64,000 bases of DNA, taken from contig NZ_JQCR01000003.1 of assembly GCF_000757885.1 (NCBI RefSeq), positions 186,001 to 250,000 of the forward strand. The letters run 5' to 3'. The translations under genes were made by a program, and so were the position numbers. Under the pieces are notes generated by a model, which worked only from the letters and a program-made list of their open reading frames with translations, was not told the DNA's origin and searched no databases. Origin of the DNA: Paenibacillus wynnii (GTDB lineage Bacteria > Bacillota > Bacilli > Paenibacillales > Paenibacillaceae). This document shows, piece by piece, positions 18,150-27,196 of the stretch; the stretch's first letter is position 1; each line of letters begins with the position of its first letter.

Positions 18150-19430
18150 ATGAGGATTTTGAGTGTCTTACTGGCGTGTTTGTTAGTTATGGGTATTGGG
18201 TCGCCCGTTTTTGCAGGGGGTAAGGATAAGGGTGATAGCTGGGATAAATCTTCACTTGTATTTACCACTTCTAATGGAGAATGTTCTATTGTGAAAGCAG
18301 ATGTTCAAAATCATGGATCGGGTAATATGATTGGAGAAGTGACTTGGGAATTGTATTATGCTACAACCGGAAACCCGAAAGCTGGAGCCATTATTGCGAC
18401 AGGTACGGTTGGTCCGCTTAATTCGGGTATAACACAAACGTTATCATACAATCCCAATAATATTGTTGGGAATTATATGTTCAAGGCTTATCAAATTACC
18501 GGGCACCCAGGAACAGGTGAGCTTTGGAGTGGCATGATAGAGATCGTAAAGTGTGTAACACCAACGCCATCACCATCACCATCACCATCACCATCGCCAA
18601 CAACAGAAACTGAATCACCATCACCATCGCCATCGCCAACAACAGAAACTGAATCACCATCACCATCACCATCGCCAACAACAGAAACTGAATCGCCATC
18701 ACCATCACCATCACCAACAACAGAAACTGAATCACCATCACCATCACCATCACCATCGCCAACAACAGAAACTGAATCACCATCACCATCACCATCGCCA
18801 ACAACAGAAACTGAATCACCATCACCATCACCATCGCCAACAACAGAAACTGAATCACCATCACAATCACCATCGCCAACAACAGAAACTGAATCACCAT
18901 CACCATCGCCATCGCCATCGCCAACAACAGAAACTGAATCACCATCACAATCACCATCGCCATCGCCGATTATCATCGTAGATGATCAGATTCCTTTAGG
19001 TCCTGGAACAGTCGAAGTCATTGTAGATCCGGTTCCACAGGGTCCTGGAACAGTCGAAGTCATTGTAGATCCGGTTCCACAGGGTCCTGGAACAGTCGAA
19101 GTCATTGTAGATCCGGTTCCACAGGGTCCTGGAACAGTCGAAGTCATTGAAGACCCGGTTCCACAGGGTCCTGGAACAGTCGAAGTCATTGAAGACCCAA
19201 TTCCTCTTGGCCCTGGCACCGAAGAAGGTACGGATACTCCTGATCAAGTGAAAGTTGAAGAACAAGTAATAGATGAAGAACAGGTGGTATTGGAAGATCC
19301 AACACCTCTGGGCAGCTTACCGCAAACGGGTGAATCTAGTCCAATCAATACCTATATGATGGGATTTGCACTGATTGCAGTAGGATTTCTATTGAGCTTA
19401 AAGTGGAAGACGAATAATAGAAGAAAATAA
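18150..19430 (+). CDS. LPXTG cell-wall-anchored protein with TapA-like domain and two repeat blocks
   Basis: Translation starts at ATG 18150 after GAGAGGAG. A signal peptide (residues 1-22, ending SPVFA) is followed by about 110 residues that recall the N-terminal domain of the biofilm fibre assembly protein TapA/YqxM ([33 protein letters not shown]). Then come nine Thr/Glu/Ser/Pro units of about 13 residues, six 14-residue units of the type [14 protein letters not shown], an acidic spacer, the sortase signal LPQTGE, a membrane helix and the basic tail KTNNRRK. It should be exported and linked to peptidoglycan. No tasA, sipW or sortase gene is next to it. The TapA link is from recalled family features; the anchor and repeats are directly visible. 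Confidence 0.85.
   Translation: MRILSVLLACLLVMGIGSPVFAGGKDKGDSWDKSSLVFTTSNGECSIVKADVQNHGSGNMIGEVTWELYYATTGNPKAGAIIATGTVGPLNSGITQTLSYNPNNIVGNYMFKAYQITGHPGTGELWSGMIEIVKCVTPTPSPSPSPSPSPTTETESPSPSPSPTTETESPSPSPSPTTETESPSPSPSPTTETESPSPSPSPSPTTETESPSPSPSPTTETESPSPSPSPTTETESPSQSPSPTTETESPSPSPSPSPTTETESPSQSPSPSPIIIVDDQIPLGPGTVEVIVDPVPQGPGTVEVIVDPVPQGPGTVEVIVDPVPQGPGTVEVIEDPVPQGPGTVEVIEDPIPLGPGTEEGTDTPDQVKVEEQVIDEEQVVLEDPTPLGSLPQTGESSPINTYMMGFALIAVGFLLSLKWKTNNRRK
18560..18968 (+). repeat. In-gene tandem repeat of about 39 bp (Ser-Pro / TTETE units)
   Basis: Nine copies of a unit encoding [13 protein letters not shown], some extended by six bases and two with SQ in place of SP, with a (CCATCA)n-like interior. 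Such tracts change length easily by slippage. Confidence 0.95.
18984..19235 (+). repeat. In-gene tandem repeat of 42 bp (PGTVEV units)
   Basis: Six 14-residue units; the middle four are almost identical in DNA sequence (around CCACAGGGTCCTGGAACAG), and the first and last have diverged. Confidence 0.95.
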
Positions 19431-19445
19431 TTGTCCAGGTATTGG

Positions 19446-19484
19446 AGAAGTATAGAGTAAAGATCTCTGTACTTCTTTTTTTTC
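19446..19484 (+). terminator. Terminator after the LPXTG gene
   Basis: AGAAGTA...TACTTCT arms with an inner AGAG/CTCT pairing run into eight T. Confidence 0.8.
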
Positions 19485-19533
19485 ATGTCCTAGTTAAGGG
19501 AAATAACCAATATGTTAAAAAAGGAGATTTACT

Positions 19534-19947
19534 ATGACCAAAGATATTTGGATCAACCTTCCAGTGAAAGATGTCAACAAATCAAGAGAGTTTTTCTCCG
19601 CTTTGGGTTTCCCGCTCAATTCACGCCATGCAAATAACGATGAAATGGCTAGCTTGGTTGTTGGGGAAAAGAATGTAATTGTCATGCTATTTCCGGAAGC
19701 TACATTTGAAAAATATACAAGTATCAAAATTGCAGATACCCAGCTAGGATCAGAGGTCTTGTTCTCCATTGGTGCAGATTGCAAAGAAGAAGTAGATGAG
19801 CTGGTCAGCAAAGTGGAGCAGGCAGGGGGGACGATCTACAGCAAACCCTCAGATCAAGGCTGGATGTGCGGAGCGGGTTTCGCAGATTTGGATGGTCATC
19901 GTTGGAATGTGTTGTATATGGATCTTAGCAAGATGCCTACGCAATAA
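19534..19947 (+). CDS. VOC-family (glyoxalase/bleomycin-resistance fold) protein
   Basis: The 137-residue protein has the paired beta-alpha-beta-beta-beta modules of the vicinal oxygen chelate fold: INLPVKDVNKSREFFSALGF at the start and the closing segment GAGFADLDGHRWNVLYMD. AAAAAAGGAG precedes the ATG. It stands alone between two terminators. Members bind metals and act as lyases, dioxygenases or drug-binding proteins; nothing here fixes the activity. Confidence 0.8.
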   Translation: MTKDIWINLPVKDVNKSREFFSALGFPLNSRHANNDEMASLVVGEKNVIVMLFPEATFEKYTSIKIADTQLGSEVLFSIGADCKEEVDELVSKVEQAGGTIYSKPSDQGWMCGAGFADLDGHRWNVLYMDLSKMPTQ

Positions 19948-19971
19948 ACAACTCGAAGGGTTACCTTTTAC

Positions 19972-20005
19972 AAAGGGAGGCGGTAATTTCACTGCTTTCC
20001 TTTTT
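19972..20005 (+). terminator. Terminator after the VOC gene
   Basis: AAAGGGAGGCGGT pairs with ACTGCTTTCCTTT using G-U pairs and ends in TTTTT. Confidence 0.7.
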
Positions 20006-20039
20006 GCTTTGATTATTTAACCGAAATTGTGGAATTGGA

Positions 20040-20068
20040 TTGACAAACAAAAAGAAGGAATTTATCAT
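20040..20068 (+). promoter_or_regulatory. SigA-type promoter of the GH43 gene
   Basis: A perfect -35 TTGACA (20040-20045), a 17-base spacer and -10 TATCAT (20063-20068). Transcription should begin near 20075, leaving a leader of about 118 bases. Confidence 0.75.
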
Positions 20069-20147
20069 AAAAGTGTTAATTGTTTTAAGTAAGTGTGAAA
20101 CGATTTATATATATGCAAAAGAAATGGAGGAGATACAACGAACGGGT

Positions 20148-20161
20148 TGATAGCGCTTACT
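20148..20161 (+). promoter_or_regulatory. Catabolite-responsive element (cre) in the GH43 leader
   Basis: TGATAGCGCTTACT matches the CcpA consensus TGWAARCGYTWNCW at 13 of 14 positions. It lies about 75 bases after the predicted start of transcription, where CcpA would act as a roadblock, and fits a sugar-polymer enzyme. Confidence 0.7.
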
Positions 20162-20192
20162 TTTAAGAATACTGGCGGAAAAGGGGATCTAT

Positions 20193-21251
20193 ATGAGAAG
20201 TTTTGCGAGTAAAAGCTTACTACTGATATTAATTTTATCTTTGCTGGGCTGCACGGAGGAATCCGAAGGAAAGAAGTCAACACTAAATAGCAATGCCTCA
20301 GTAGCTGCAGGGCAATCTGACTTTAGGAATCCAATAGTGGAGCAGCGCGCTGATCCTTGGGTATATTTGCATTCAGACGGCTATTATTATTTCACAGGTT
20401 CTGTTCCTGAATATGACCGTATTGAACTGCGCCGAGCGAAGACCCTGAATGAGTTGGAACAAGCTGAAACAGCAGATGTATGGACCAAACAGGAGAGCGG
20501 CCCGGGAAGTAAGCATATTTGGGCACCGGAAATTCACTTTTATAAGGGGAAGTGGTATATCTATTTCGCAGCAGCCAGAGAAGATGCCCCCTTTGATCAT
20601 CGAATTTATGTCTTGGAGAATGATGCTGCTAACCCGCTTGAAGGAACATGGATCGAAAAGGGTCAGTTAAAAACGAACTGGGAATCTTTTTCTCTAGATG
20701 CCACCACTTTTGAATTTAATGACATTTTGTATCTGGTTTGGGCACAAAAAGCATTTGATATTGAAGGCAACTCGAATTTATATATAGCGGAACTTGAGAA
20801 CCCATGGACTCTAAAAGGCCAGCAGACTCTACTATCCAAGCCAGATCAACCGTGGGAGAGAATTGGCTTCAAAGTAAATGAAGGGGCAGCGGTAATCAAG
20901 CATAAGGACAAGGTATTTATAACCTATTCGGGCAGTGCTACAGATGATAACTATGCAATGGGGTTATTGACAGCATCTGATTCGAGTAACCTGCTTAATC
21001 CAAAATCTTGGACAAAATCAGAGGCACCTATCTTCTTCAGTAATCCTGAAACCGGCAGATACGGCCCCGGACACAATAGTTTTACTACAACGCCTGACGG
21101 TAAAAAGGATATTTTGATCTACCACGCACGTCCCTACAAAGATATCCAAGGGGATCCGCTGTTTGATGCGAACCGCCATGCCTGGGCACAATTCTTCACC
21201 TGGGATGATAACGGAATACCGAATTTAGGACGACCAGGAGTTGAGAAATAA
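20193..21251 (+). CDS. GH43-family glycosidase lipoprotein
   Basis: The 352-residue protein starts with a lipoprotein signal ending LLGC (Cys20), so it is displayed on the outer membrane face. The five-bladed GH43 propeller residues are visible: the base D54 in RADPWV, the WAPEIH segment at 110-115, an LDATTF segment and the acid Glu in VNEGAAVI. GPGHNSF and IYHARPY near the end are typical. Members release arabinose or xylose units from plant polysaccharide. AAAAGGGG precedes the ATG. The gene has its own promoter and cre site and is a single-gene unit. GH43 is secure; arabinanase or arabinofuranosidase is the most likely activity. Confidence 0.88.
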   Translation: MRSFASKSLLLILILSLLGCTEESEGKKSTLNSNASVAAGQSDFRNPIVEQRADPWVYLHSDGYYYFTGSVPEYDRIELRRAKTLNELEQAETADVWTKQESGPGSKHIWAPEIHFYKGKWYIYFAAAREDAPFDHRIYVLENDAANPLEGTWIEKGQLKTNWESFSLDATTFEFNDILYLVWAQKAFDIEGNSNLYIAELENPWTLKGQQTLLSKPDQPWERIGFKVNEGAAVIKHKDKVFITYSGSATDDNYAMGLLTASDSSNLLNPKSWTKSEAPIFFSNPETGRYGPGHNSFTTTPDGKKDILIYHARPYKDIQGDPLFDANRHAWAQFFTWDDNGIPNLGRPGVEK

Positions 21252-21266
21252 TACTAAAACATTAGA

Positions 21267-21295
21267 TTGATAAAAGAGTACATTAATAATAGAAT
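21267..21295 (+). promoter_or_regulatory. SigA-type promoter ahead of the c-di-GMP riboswitch
   Basis: -35 TTGATA (21267-21272), a 17-base spacer and -10 TAGAAT (21290-21295) place transcription start near 21302, just before the aptamer. Confidence 0.75.
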
Positions 21296-21310
21296 GAATT
21301 TACGAAGAGT

Positions 21311-21408
21311 CAAAACGATAAAGGCAAACTTGCCGAAAGGTGAGGACGCAAAACCGCGGGTCTAAGGCTTCTGTTAATCAGAAGCTACGATAGCCGGGTT
21401 GTCGCATA
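21311..21408 (+). ncRNA. Cyclic di-GMP-I (GEMM) riboswitch aptamer
   Basis: The conserved landmarks occur in order: AAAGGCAAACTTGC, a CGAAAG tetraloop, GAGGACGCAAAACC, GCGGGTCTAAGG, a second hairpin with arms GCTTCTG/CAGAAGC, and GATAGCCGGGTTGTCGC. The closing stem pairs CGATAA (21316-21321) with TTGTCG (21399-21404). GEMM RNAs bind cyclic di-GMP. An intrinsic terminator follows 20 bases later, and the next gene makes and breaks c-di-GMP, so the switch probably gives feedback on that gene. Confidence 0.93.
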
Positions 21409-21427
21409 GGACGGATTTATTGTGATT

Positions 21428-21459
21428 AATCCAGCTTCCTAACCGGGCTGGATTTTTTG
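21428..21459 (+). terminator. Riboswitch-controlled terminator
   Basis: AATCCAGC (21428-21435) pairs with GCTGGATT (21447-21454), followed by TTTT. It stands between the aptamer and the GGDEF-EAL start, as in transcriptional riboswitches. Whether ligand closes or opens it cannot be told by eye. Confidence 0.85.
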
Positions 21460-21516
21460 ATATTCTCCAACATGCTAACGCTACAAAGTCATAAATTCAT
21501 TTGAGGTGGAGATTAT

Positions 21517-24177
21517 ATGCGGCAGATTCGTTTTTGTATGTTTTCGGTGATCTTTATGCTTTCCGTTTATGGTTGTCTCTATATTTATCAGGATGATTTT
21601 TTTATGCGGATATTGAGCATTAATCTCTTTTCCATTGCTGGAGCGGGGATCTGCTGCGCTATACTGGTTAAGACTTTTTTAAGTTTTTCCGGCAAAGATA
21701 GACACTTCTGGTTGCTTCTATTATTAGGAACGGTATGCTTCATTATTGCTCAAAGTATTTGGCTCTATTACCAGATGAGATATAATCGGGCTGCCCCTTA
21801 TCCCAGCTGGGCGGACTTCTTTTGGCTGCTGCAATATGGACTTTTTCTGGTTGCTCTCATCTATAAAAGAACCGCCAACCGAGAAAAGCCCGGGATACAT
21901 TCTTTTTTTAATATCATTATATTTATGGCCATAGCAACAACCTTCAGCCTGCAATTTCTTCTTAATCCTATTTTGAAATCCGGGAATAACTCCGTACTTG
22001 CGCTGATTACCACGATAGCCTATCCAACATTTGATTTAGGGTTTCTCTTTGCAACGGTTAGTTTGTATTATAAATCGCATTACAACGAGCATAAAAGGGT
22101 TATCTTTTTAATCCTAACCGGCTTTGTTATACAAATTGTAGCGGATTCGCTTCACATCTATTATCTAATGATTGGTACATATGAGCAGGCCAGCTACATA
22201 GACCCTCTATGGATTGTTCCACTGCTGCTTATAGGAATTGCCGGCAACCGAGCTCAGCACTATTCCGCCCAAACTTGTACTAAACCTGAAGTGATTTCAA
22301 CGGAAGACAAGGAGTTGGATTTACTACCTTACATAGGTGTCGTTGTTCTCTTATTTGTGATGTTATTTGTACGGGATGAAAGTGTGAATGCGCTTAAAAT
22401 CGGATTATTTGTAGTTACGCTGTTAATTATCATGCGCCAAGTTTTTATTATTGTGGCTAATCGAAATCTGCTGAGAGAATTAAAAACTAAGAATGAAGAA
22501 CTGGGAAAAAGCGAGGAAAGATATCGTCAAGTCGTTGAAATTTCGCCGAATGCTATTAGTGTGGAGGTTAATGGCGAGATTGTCTATCTGAATAAAGCTG
22601 GATTTGAAATGCTGGGTGCTACCTCTCTTGGAGAGATTATCGGCAAATCGGTGTTAGAGATTGTCCCCCAAGAATACTATGCGACCATGAAATCACGTCA
22701 TAAGCAAGTGAGTACGGAGAAAAAAGCCGCCAAACCGTTTGTGTTTCCTATCCTGCGGCTCGACGGGAAAACTATATATGTAGAATCCTCTTTAACTGAA
22801 ATCCATTACAATGGAGAGCTGGCATTTTTACTCGTGGCGCAAGATATTACCCAACGTAAAAAAATTGAAGAGAGAATCAAATATCTGGCCTATTATGATG
22901 AATTAACCGGGTTGCCTAACCGTGCAAAATTTCATGAACAGCTGATCAAACAAATCAAGCTCGCCGAGCGCAAGAACAATCTGTTGGCCGTTCTGTTTTT
23001 GGACTTGGACCGGTTTAAACTGATTAATGATACCATGGGACACGGCTTTGGCGATTTGTTTCTAAAAAAGGTAGCAGAAAGATTAGCCGGGAATTTAGCA
23101 TTAAAAGGGATGGTCTACCGCCTGGGGGGCGATGAATTTTGTCTAATTATCACTCAGACTTCTCCGGAAAAGGTAAGCACACTTGCTCAGTTAATCATTG
23201 ATGAATTATCTGTCCCGTTTATTATCAAAAAAGGGGAGTATTTCACATCACCTAGCATTGGAATCAGCTTATATCCTACGGATGGATGTCAGCCTGATGA
23301 ATTAATCAGACTTGCGGATATCGCTATGTACAAATCAAAGAAACACGGGGGAAACACCTATCAATATTATTCTTCACTGTTGGATGGTGAGAATTACAAT
23401 AAATTGAAATTAGATAAAGAGCTCCGTAAAGCTATAGAAAATCATGAGTTCGTCATTTATTATCAACCGAAGGTGAACCTGACAACGGGAAAAATTATAG
23501 GGTGGGAAGCATTGCTTCGTTGGTTGCATCCGGAGAGAGGACTGGTTCCGCCACTGGAGTTCATACCCATCGCCGAGGAGACTGGATTAATTATACCGAT
23601 TGGACACTGGGTATTACAGGAAGCCTGTCAGCAAATGAAAAAATGGCAAGAGGCTGGGATGTCAGAACTAAGTATCGCTGTGAATATATCGCCTCGGCAG
23701 TTCAGAGATAAGAATCTAATTCAGAATGTATCGGAAATTCTTAGGGAAACCGGACTTGCTGCACAGTATCTTGAAATTGAAGTGACCGAAACAGTTATGC
23801 AAAATATTCAGGAAACTTCTATGCTGCTTCAGGAATTAAAGATGCTGGGTGTCCAAATATCCATCGATGATTTCGGGACGGGATATTCTTCACTAAGTTA
23901 CCTAAAATATCTGCCGATTGATTATCTAAAAATAGACAAGAGCTTCGTAAATGATATTACAACCTGCTCTAAGGATGAAGCTATAGTACAGACTATTGTA
24001 GACATGGGACATCATATGAAGATTAATGTAGTTGCCGAAGGGATTGAAAATGAACAGCAATTACACTCTTTAGTGAAACTTAAATGTAATGTGGGTCAAG
24101 GATATTTCTTCAGTAAACCTCTGCCAGCGAATCAAGCGGAGCAGCTTAGTAATCAAGTTTATATAAAAAGTACTTAG
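21517..24177 (+). CDS. Membrane-bound PAS-GGDEF-EAL cyclic di-GMP enzyme
   Basis: The 886-residue protein has eight to ten membrane helices in the first 310 residues, a PAS domain (about 330-450), a GGDEF domain with an intact GGDEF at 537-541, and an EAL domain with intact EAL at 664-666 plus the downstream DDFGTGYSSL metal loop. Both synthesis and breakdown of c-di-GMP are therefore possible, with the membrane and PAS parts as sensors. GAGGTGGAG precedes the ATG. The riboswitch and terminator directly upstream imply that c-di-GMP controls its own enzyme here. Which activity dominates is unknown. Confidence 0.92.
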   Translation: MRQIRFCMFSVIFMLSVYGCLYIYQDDFFMRILSINLFSIAGAGICCAILVKTFLSFSGKDRHFWLLLLLGTVCFIIAQSIWLYYQMRYNRAAPYPSWADFFWLLQYGLFLVALIYKRTANREKPGIHSFFNIIIFMAIATTFSLQFLLNPILKSGNNSVLALITTIAYPTFDLGFLFATVSLYYKSHYNEHKRVIFLILTGFVIQIVADSLHIYYLMIGTYEQASYIDPLWIVPLLLIGIAGNRAQHYSAQTCTKPEVISTEDKELDLLPYIGVVVLLFVMLFVRDESVNALKIGLFVVTLLIIMRQVFIIVANRNLLRELKTKNEELGKSEERYRQVVEISPNAISVEVNGEIVYLNKAGFEMLGATSLGEIIGKSVLEIVPQEYYATMKSRHKQVSTEKKAAKPFVFPILRLDGKTIYVESSLTEIHYNGELAFLLVAQDITQRKKIEERIKYLAYYDELTGLPNRAKFHEQLIKQIKLAERKNNLLAVLFLDLDRFKLINDTMGHGFGDLFLKKVAERLAGNLALKGMVYRLGGDEFCLIITQTSPEKVSTLAQLIIDELSVPFIIKKGEYFTSPSIGISLYPTDGCQPDELIRLADIAMYKSKKHGGNTYQYYSSLLDGENYNKLKLDKELRKAIENHEFVIYYQPKVNLTTGKIIGWEALLRWLHPERGLVPPLEFIPIAEETGLIIPIGHWVLQEACQQMKKWQEAGMSELSIAVNISPRQFRDKNLIQNVSEILRETGLAAQYLEIEVTETVMQNIQETSMLLQELKMLGVQISIDDFGTGYSSLSYLKYLPIDYLKIDKSFVNDITTCSKDEAIVQTIVDMGHHMKINVVAEGIENEQQLHSLVKLKCNVGQGYFFSKPLPANQAEQLSNQVYIKST

Positions 24178-24261
24178 TGGCCTTAATCGTGAACTTGAAT
24201 AACTTCCGGTCCATAGTCCAATACTTATCTCGAATATTCAATTAAAGGAGAACCATAAGAG

Positions 24262-24888
24262 ATGAATTTTCGTGAGATATTGGACGAAGTATGGAAGTCG
24301 TTTGTTTTAATAATAGCAGGTATGTTATTGCTTAGACTCGCAGGAAGAAAATCTATCTCTCAAATGACCGTTCCAACTACAGTCATTATGGTATCTATTG
24401 GGACGGTAATCGTTCAACCTATTGCAAATAAAAGTATTTGGATGGCTATTATTGCAGCCACAACGTTCATATTCATATTAGTCTTAGTTGAGTTTCTGCA
24501 AATTAAATCGAATAGTATTGAAAAGTTTATTCGTGGTAGTTCTGTAATTGTCATTAAAAATGGTGAATTGCAGGTTGGAGAATTGAAAAAACATCGCCTG
24601 ACCGTAGATCAGCTAGAAATGAAGCTGCGCCAAAATGGGTTGACTCATATAAAGGACTTAAAGACAGTAACCATTGAAACAAATGGACATATTGGTTATG
24701 AATTGTCGGATCATGCCAAACCAATCACATTCCAACAAATGACATTACTTCTTGATTCATATTTTCGGACAAGTTCACGGACTAATAGCTCCCCAGAAAT
24801 AGACATTTCAACTAACAAGGAAAACCTATCGCTATTTGATGAAATACATGAAGAGCAGAAGCACTTTGTGGAAGAAGAACTTCAATAA
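24262..24888 (+). CDS. DUF421 (YetF/YrbG-like) membrane protein
   Basis: Three membrane helices in the first 85 residues (with LLLRLAGRKSISQMTVPTTV between the first two) and the soluble C-terminal domain (VIVIKNGELQVGELKKHRLT, then HIKDLKTVTIETNG) are the hallmarks of DUF421. At 208 residues it has the usual length; the last 35 residues are polar and acidic. AAAGGAGAACC precedes the ATG, 84 bases after the GGDEF-EAL gene, and a terminator follows. In Bacillus, relatives are linked to sporulation and envelope stress, but the molecular role is not settled. Confidence 0.8.
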   Translation: MNFREILDEVWKSFVLIIAGMLLLRLAGRKSISQMTVPTTVIMVSIGTVIVQPIANKSIWMAIIAATTFIFILVLVEFLQIKSNSIEKFIRGSSVIVIKNGELQVGELKKHRLTVDQLEMKLRQNGLTHIKDLKTVTIETNGHIGYELSDHAKPITFQQMTLLLDSYFRTSSRTNSSPEIDISTNKENLSLFDEIHEEQKHFVEEELQ

Positions 24889-24901
24889 CAGACTGAAAAA
24901 A

Positions 24902-24940
24902 GACAGGAGCTTCCTCTATGGGGAGGCTCCTGTCCTTGTT
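24902..24940 (+). terminator. Terminator after the DUF421 gene
   Basis: GACAGGAGC pairs with GCTCCTGTC, with further pairing inside, then CTTGTTT. Confidence 0.8.
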
Positions 24941-25058
24941 TATAGGGTGAATCTACACTAAGCTATAGCGCATTAAATAAATAAGTTTTGTATTTTTCTT
25001 TAACTTATGAGAGAATAAAGTTTTGAAATAACGGAATTTAATATTGGAGGTAGGTTTG

Positions 25059-27017
25059 GTGGCGAAGCGGTATCCTTTTGAGTATGATCCTACCAGATCT
25101 TTTATAGAGCAAGTAGGCGAATGGGTTGGGGATGTTTTTTATGAAATCCTTCCTGAGGCAGGTTTTGAAGTCCGTGATGAACAAATATATATGGCCTATC
25201 AGCTGGAACGGGCTTTTGCAGATAAGACAACTATTTTTGCCGAGGCCGGAGTAGGAACGGGAAAGACTCTGGTTTATTTACTGTACAGCATCTGTTATGC
25301 ACGTTATACCGGAAAGCCGGTAATTATCGCCTGCGCAGACGAGTCTTTAATTGAGCAACTAGTGAAGCCGGAGGGTGATATTGCGAAGCTTGCAACGCAC
25401 CTGAATATGGTTATTGACGCCAGACTGGCTAAATCTCCGGATAAATATTTATGCTTGAAGAAGCTGGATCAGGCTCGGAATCGTGATGATGAGAGTTTGC
25501 CGCTTGAGGAACTGTATGATACATTACCTGATTTTGTCCATTCGTATAAGCCGATGCAGCATTTCCATGCATATGGGGACCGTAAGAATTATTCAGATCT
25601 AAATGATGAACAATGGAACCAGATCAATTGGGATACCTTTCAGGACTGTTTAACCTGCGATATGCGCCAAAGATGTGGACAGACGTTATCTCGCGATCAT
25701 TACCGGAAATCCGGGGATTTGATTATCTGTTCTCATGATTACTATATGGAGCATGTGTGGACCTATGAAGCCCGGAAACGGGAGGGGCAGATCCCTCTGC
25801 TTCCAGAGCACAGTGCGGTTGTATTTGATGAGGGACATTTACTCGAATCGGCGGCAATGAAGGCTTTAGGCTACAAAATGAAGCATGTGGTATTTGAAGA
25901 ACTGCTGATACGTCTTTTGAAGAATGAAATTCGTGAATCGCTCGCTGTTCTTATTGATGAAGCCATTCTACAAAGTGAAATTATGTTTGATCGGATTCGT
26001 CGCCAGAGCCGTCGTATTCCGGGATCAGATCGTATGAGCATTGAACTGAATGCACTGTTGATTCGTGAAGTGCATCGGATGCGTAGTATTATTGCGCAAA
26101 TTGAAGAAGAACTGGTCTTTGAGAGTGAGCTCTATACACTTGATGAGTATCAACTGCGAATTGTGGAAGAACGTCTGGAAATGATGGAGATTGCGTTGAA
26201 ATTGTTCGAAGATTCAGGTGCATTGATATGCTGGGCGTCAGAAGATAGTGACGGTATGACCCTATCTGTTATGCCCCGTAATGTTAAGCAAGTGCTTGAG
26301 GAAGGCTTGTTCAGTCAGAAGATGCCAATTATATTCTCTTCTGCCACATTATCAGTCGATAAATCGTTTCATTATTTGCAGGATAGTCTTGGAGTAAAGG
26401 ATTATCTCTCCTTCTCGGTAGATTCACCGTATGATTATGAGAATCAAATGAAGGTGTATCTGCCAGAGCAGCTTACTGGGGACTTTTCTCAAAAAATGGA
26501 GATATCCATGAATTTAATCGAGCAGTCGGAAGGAAGAGCCTTAGTGCTGTTCCGTACCCGAGAGGAGTTGCAGCAATTCAAGCAGGAATGTGGACAAAGA
26601 CCGCAGCTTCGTAAGTACACCTTTCTGTATGAAGGCGATCAAGAGATTAGCTATCTGATCTCGGCTTTTCAGCGGGATGAACATAGTGTGCTCTGTGCGG
26701 TTACTTTGTGGGAAGGTCTGGATATACCAGGTCCCTCACTTTCTAATGTTATTATCTGGTCGCTGCCCTATCCTCCGCTTGACCCTGTCTTTATGGCGAA
26801 GCGGGCGGAAACAACAGCTCCTTTTGAGGATGTGGATCTTCCATACATGCTGCTCCGGCTTAAACAGGGCATGGGCCGCTTGATTCGAACAGGAGAGGAC
26901 CAAGGGACTGTAACTGTTCTTGCGGAAGCTGACGGACAACACCCGGTGCATGAATACATCTCTTCGGTAATGCCAAAGGGAATAAAGCTACAGAAGCTTG
27001 AAGTACAGAAACATTAG
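25059..27017 (+). CDS. DinG/XPD-like ATP-dependent DNA helicase
   Basis: The start is set at GTG 25059, eight bases after GGAGG, giving 652 residues; the TTG at 25044 lies within the ribosome site. Superfamily 2 motifs are present: Walker A EAGVGTGKTL, the DEGH box in VVFDEGHLLES, motif III FSSATL and motif VI QGMGRLIR. Four cysteines between Walker A and the DEGH box (one in YLCLKK and three in DCLTCDMRQRCG) fit the 4Fe-4S cluster of XPD/DinG helicases. It probably unwinds damaged or stalled DNA structures in the 5'-3' direction. It is a single gene ended by a terminator. Confidence 0.88.
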   Translation: MAKRYPFEYDPTRSFIEQVGEWVGDVFYEILPEAGFEVRDEQIYMAYQLERAFADKTTIFAEAGVGTGKTLVYLLYSICYARYTGKPVIIACADESLIEQLVKPEGDIAKLATHLNMVIDARLAKSPDKYLCLKKLDQARNRDDESLPLEELYDTLPDFVHSYKPMQHFHAYGDRKNYSDLNDEQWNQINWDTFQDCLTCDMRQRCGQTLSRDHYRKSGDLIICSHDYYMEHVWTYEARKREGQIPLLPEHSAVVFDEGHLLESAAMKALGYKMKHVVFEELLIRLLKNEIRESLAVLIDEAILQSEIMFDRIRRQSRRIPGSDRMSIELNALLIREVHRMRSIIAQIEEELVFESELYTLDEYQLRIVEERLEMMEIALKLFEDSGALICWASEDSDGMTLSVMPRNVKQVLEEGLFSQKMPIIFSSATLSVDKSFHYLQDSLGVKDYLSFSVDSPYDYENQMKVYLPEQLTGDFSQKMEISMNLIEQSEGRALVLFRTREELQQFKQECGQRPQLRKYTFLYEGDQEISYLISAFQRDEHSVLCAVTLWEGLDIPGPSLSNVIIWSLPYPPLDPVFMAKRAETTAPFEDVDLPYMLLRLKQGMGRLIRTGEDQGTVTVLAEADGQHPVHEYISSVMPKGIKLQKLEVQKH

Positions 27018-27040
27018 AATGATTACGTAAGCAATCACGA

Positions 27041-27067
27041 AACGTCTGGGAAACCAGGCGTTTTTTG
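27041..27067 (+). terminator. Terminator after the helicase gene
   Basis: AACGTCTGG, loop GAAA, CCAGGCGTT (one T-G pair), then TTTT. Confidence 0.85.
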
Positions 27068-27196
27068 TTTATGGTACAATATAAGCGATTTAATAGAAAA
27101 TACATGAATTGGAAATACAAAGATGAGGGCTCAGGAATGGATGAAGAAACTAAAAGTCAAAAATAGATCGTACTAGAAAAAAGGAGATGTTAAAAC

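Noticed and set aside
18491..18976. Two long minus-strand ORFs opposite the surface-protein repeats (161 and 155 codons)
   Set aside because: They are produced by the repeat periodicity, consist of DGDGD-type or MVMVI-type strings and have no ribosome site; the plus-strand protein has signal peptide and LPXTG anchor.
18560..19235. Tandem repeats considered as a CRISPR array
   Set aside because: The units are contiguous without unique spacers, keep the reading frame and encode protein repeats; no cas genes are present.
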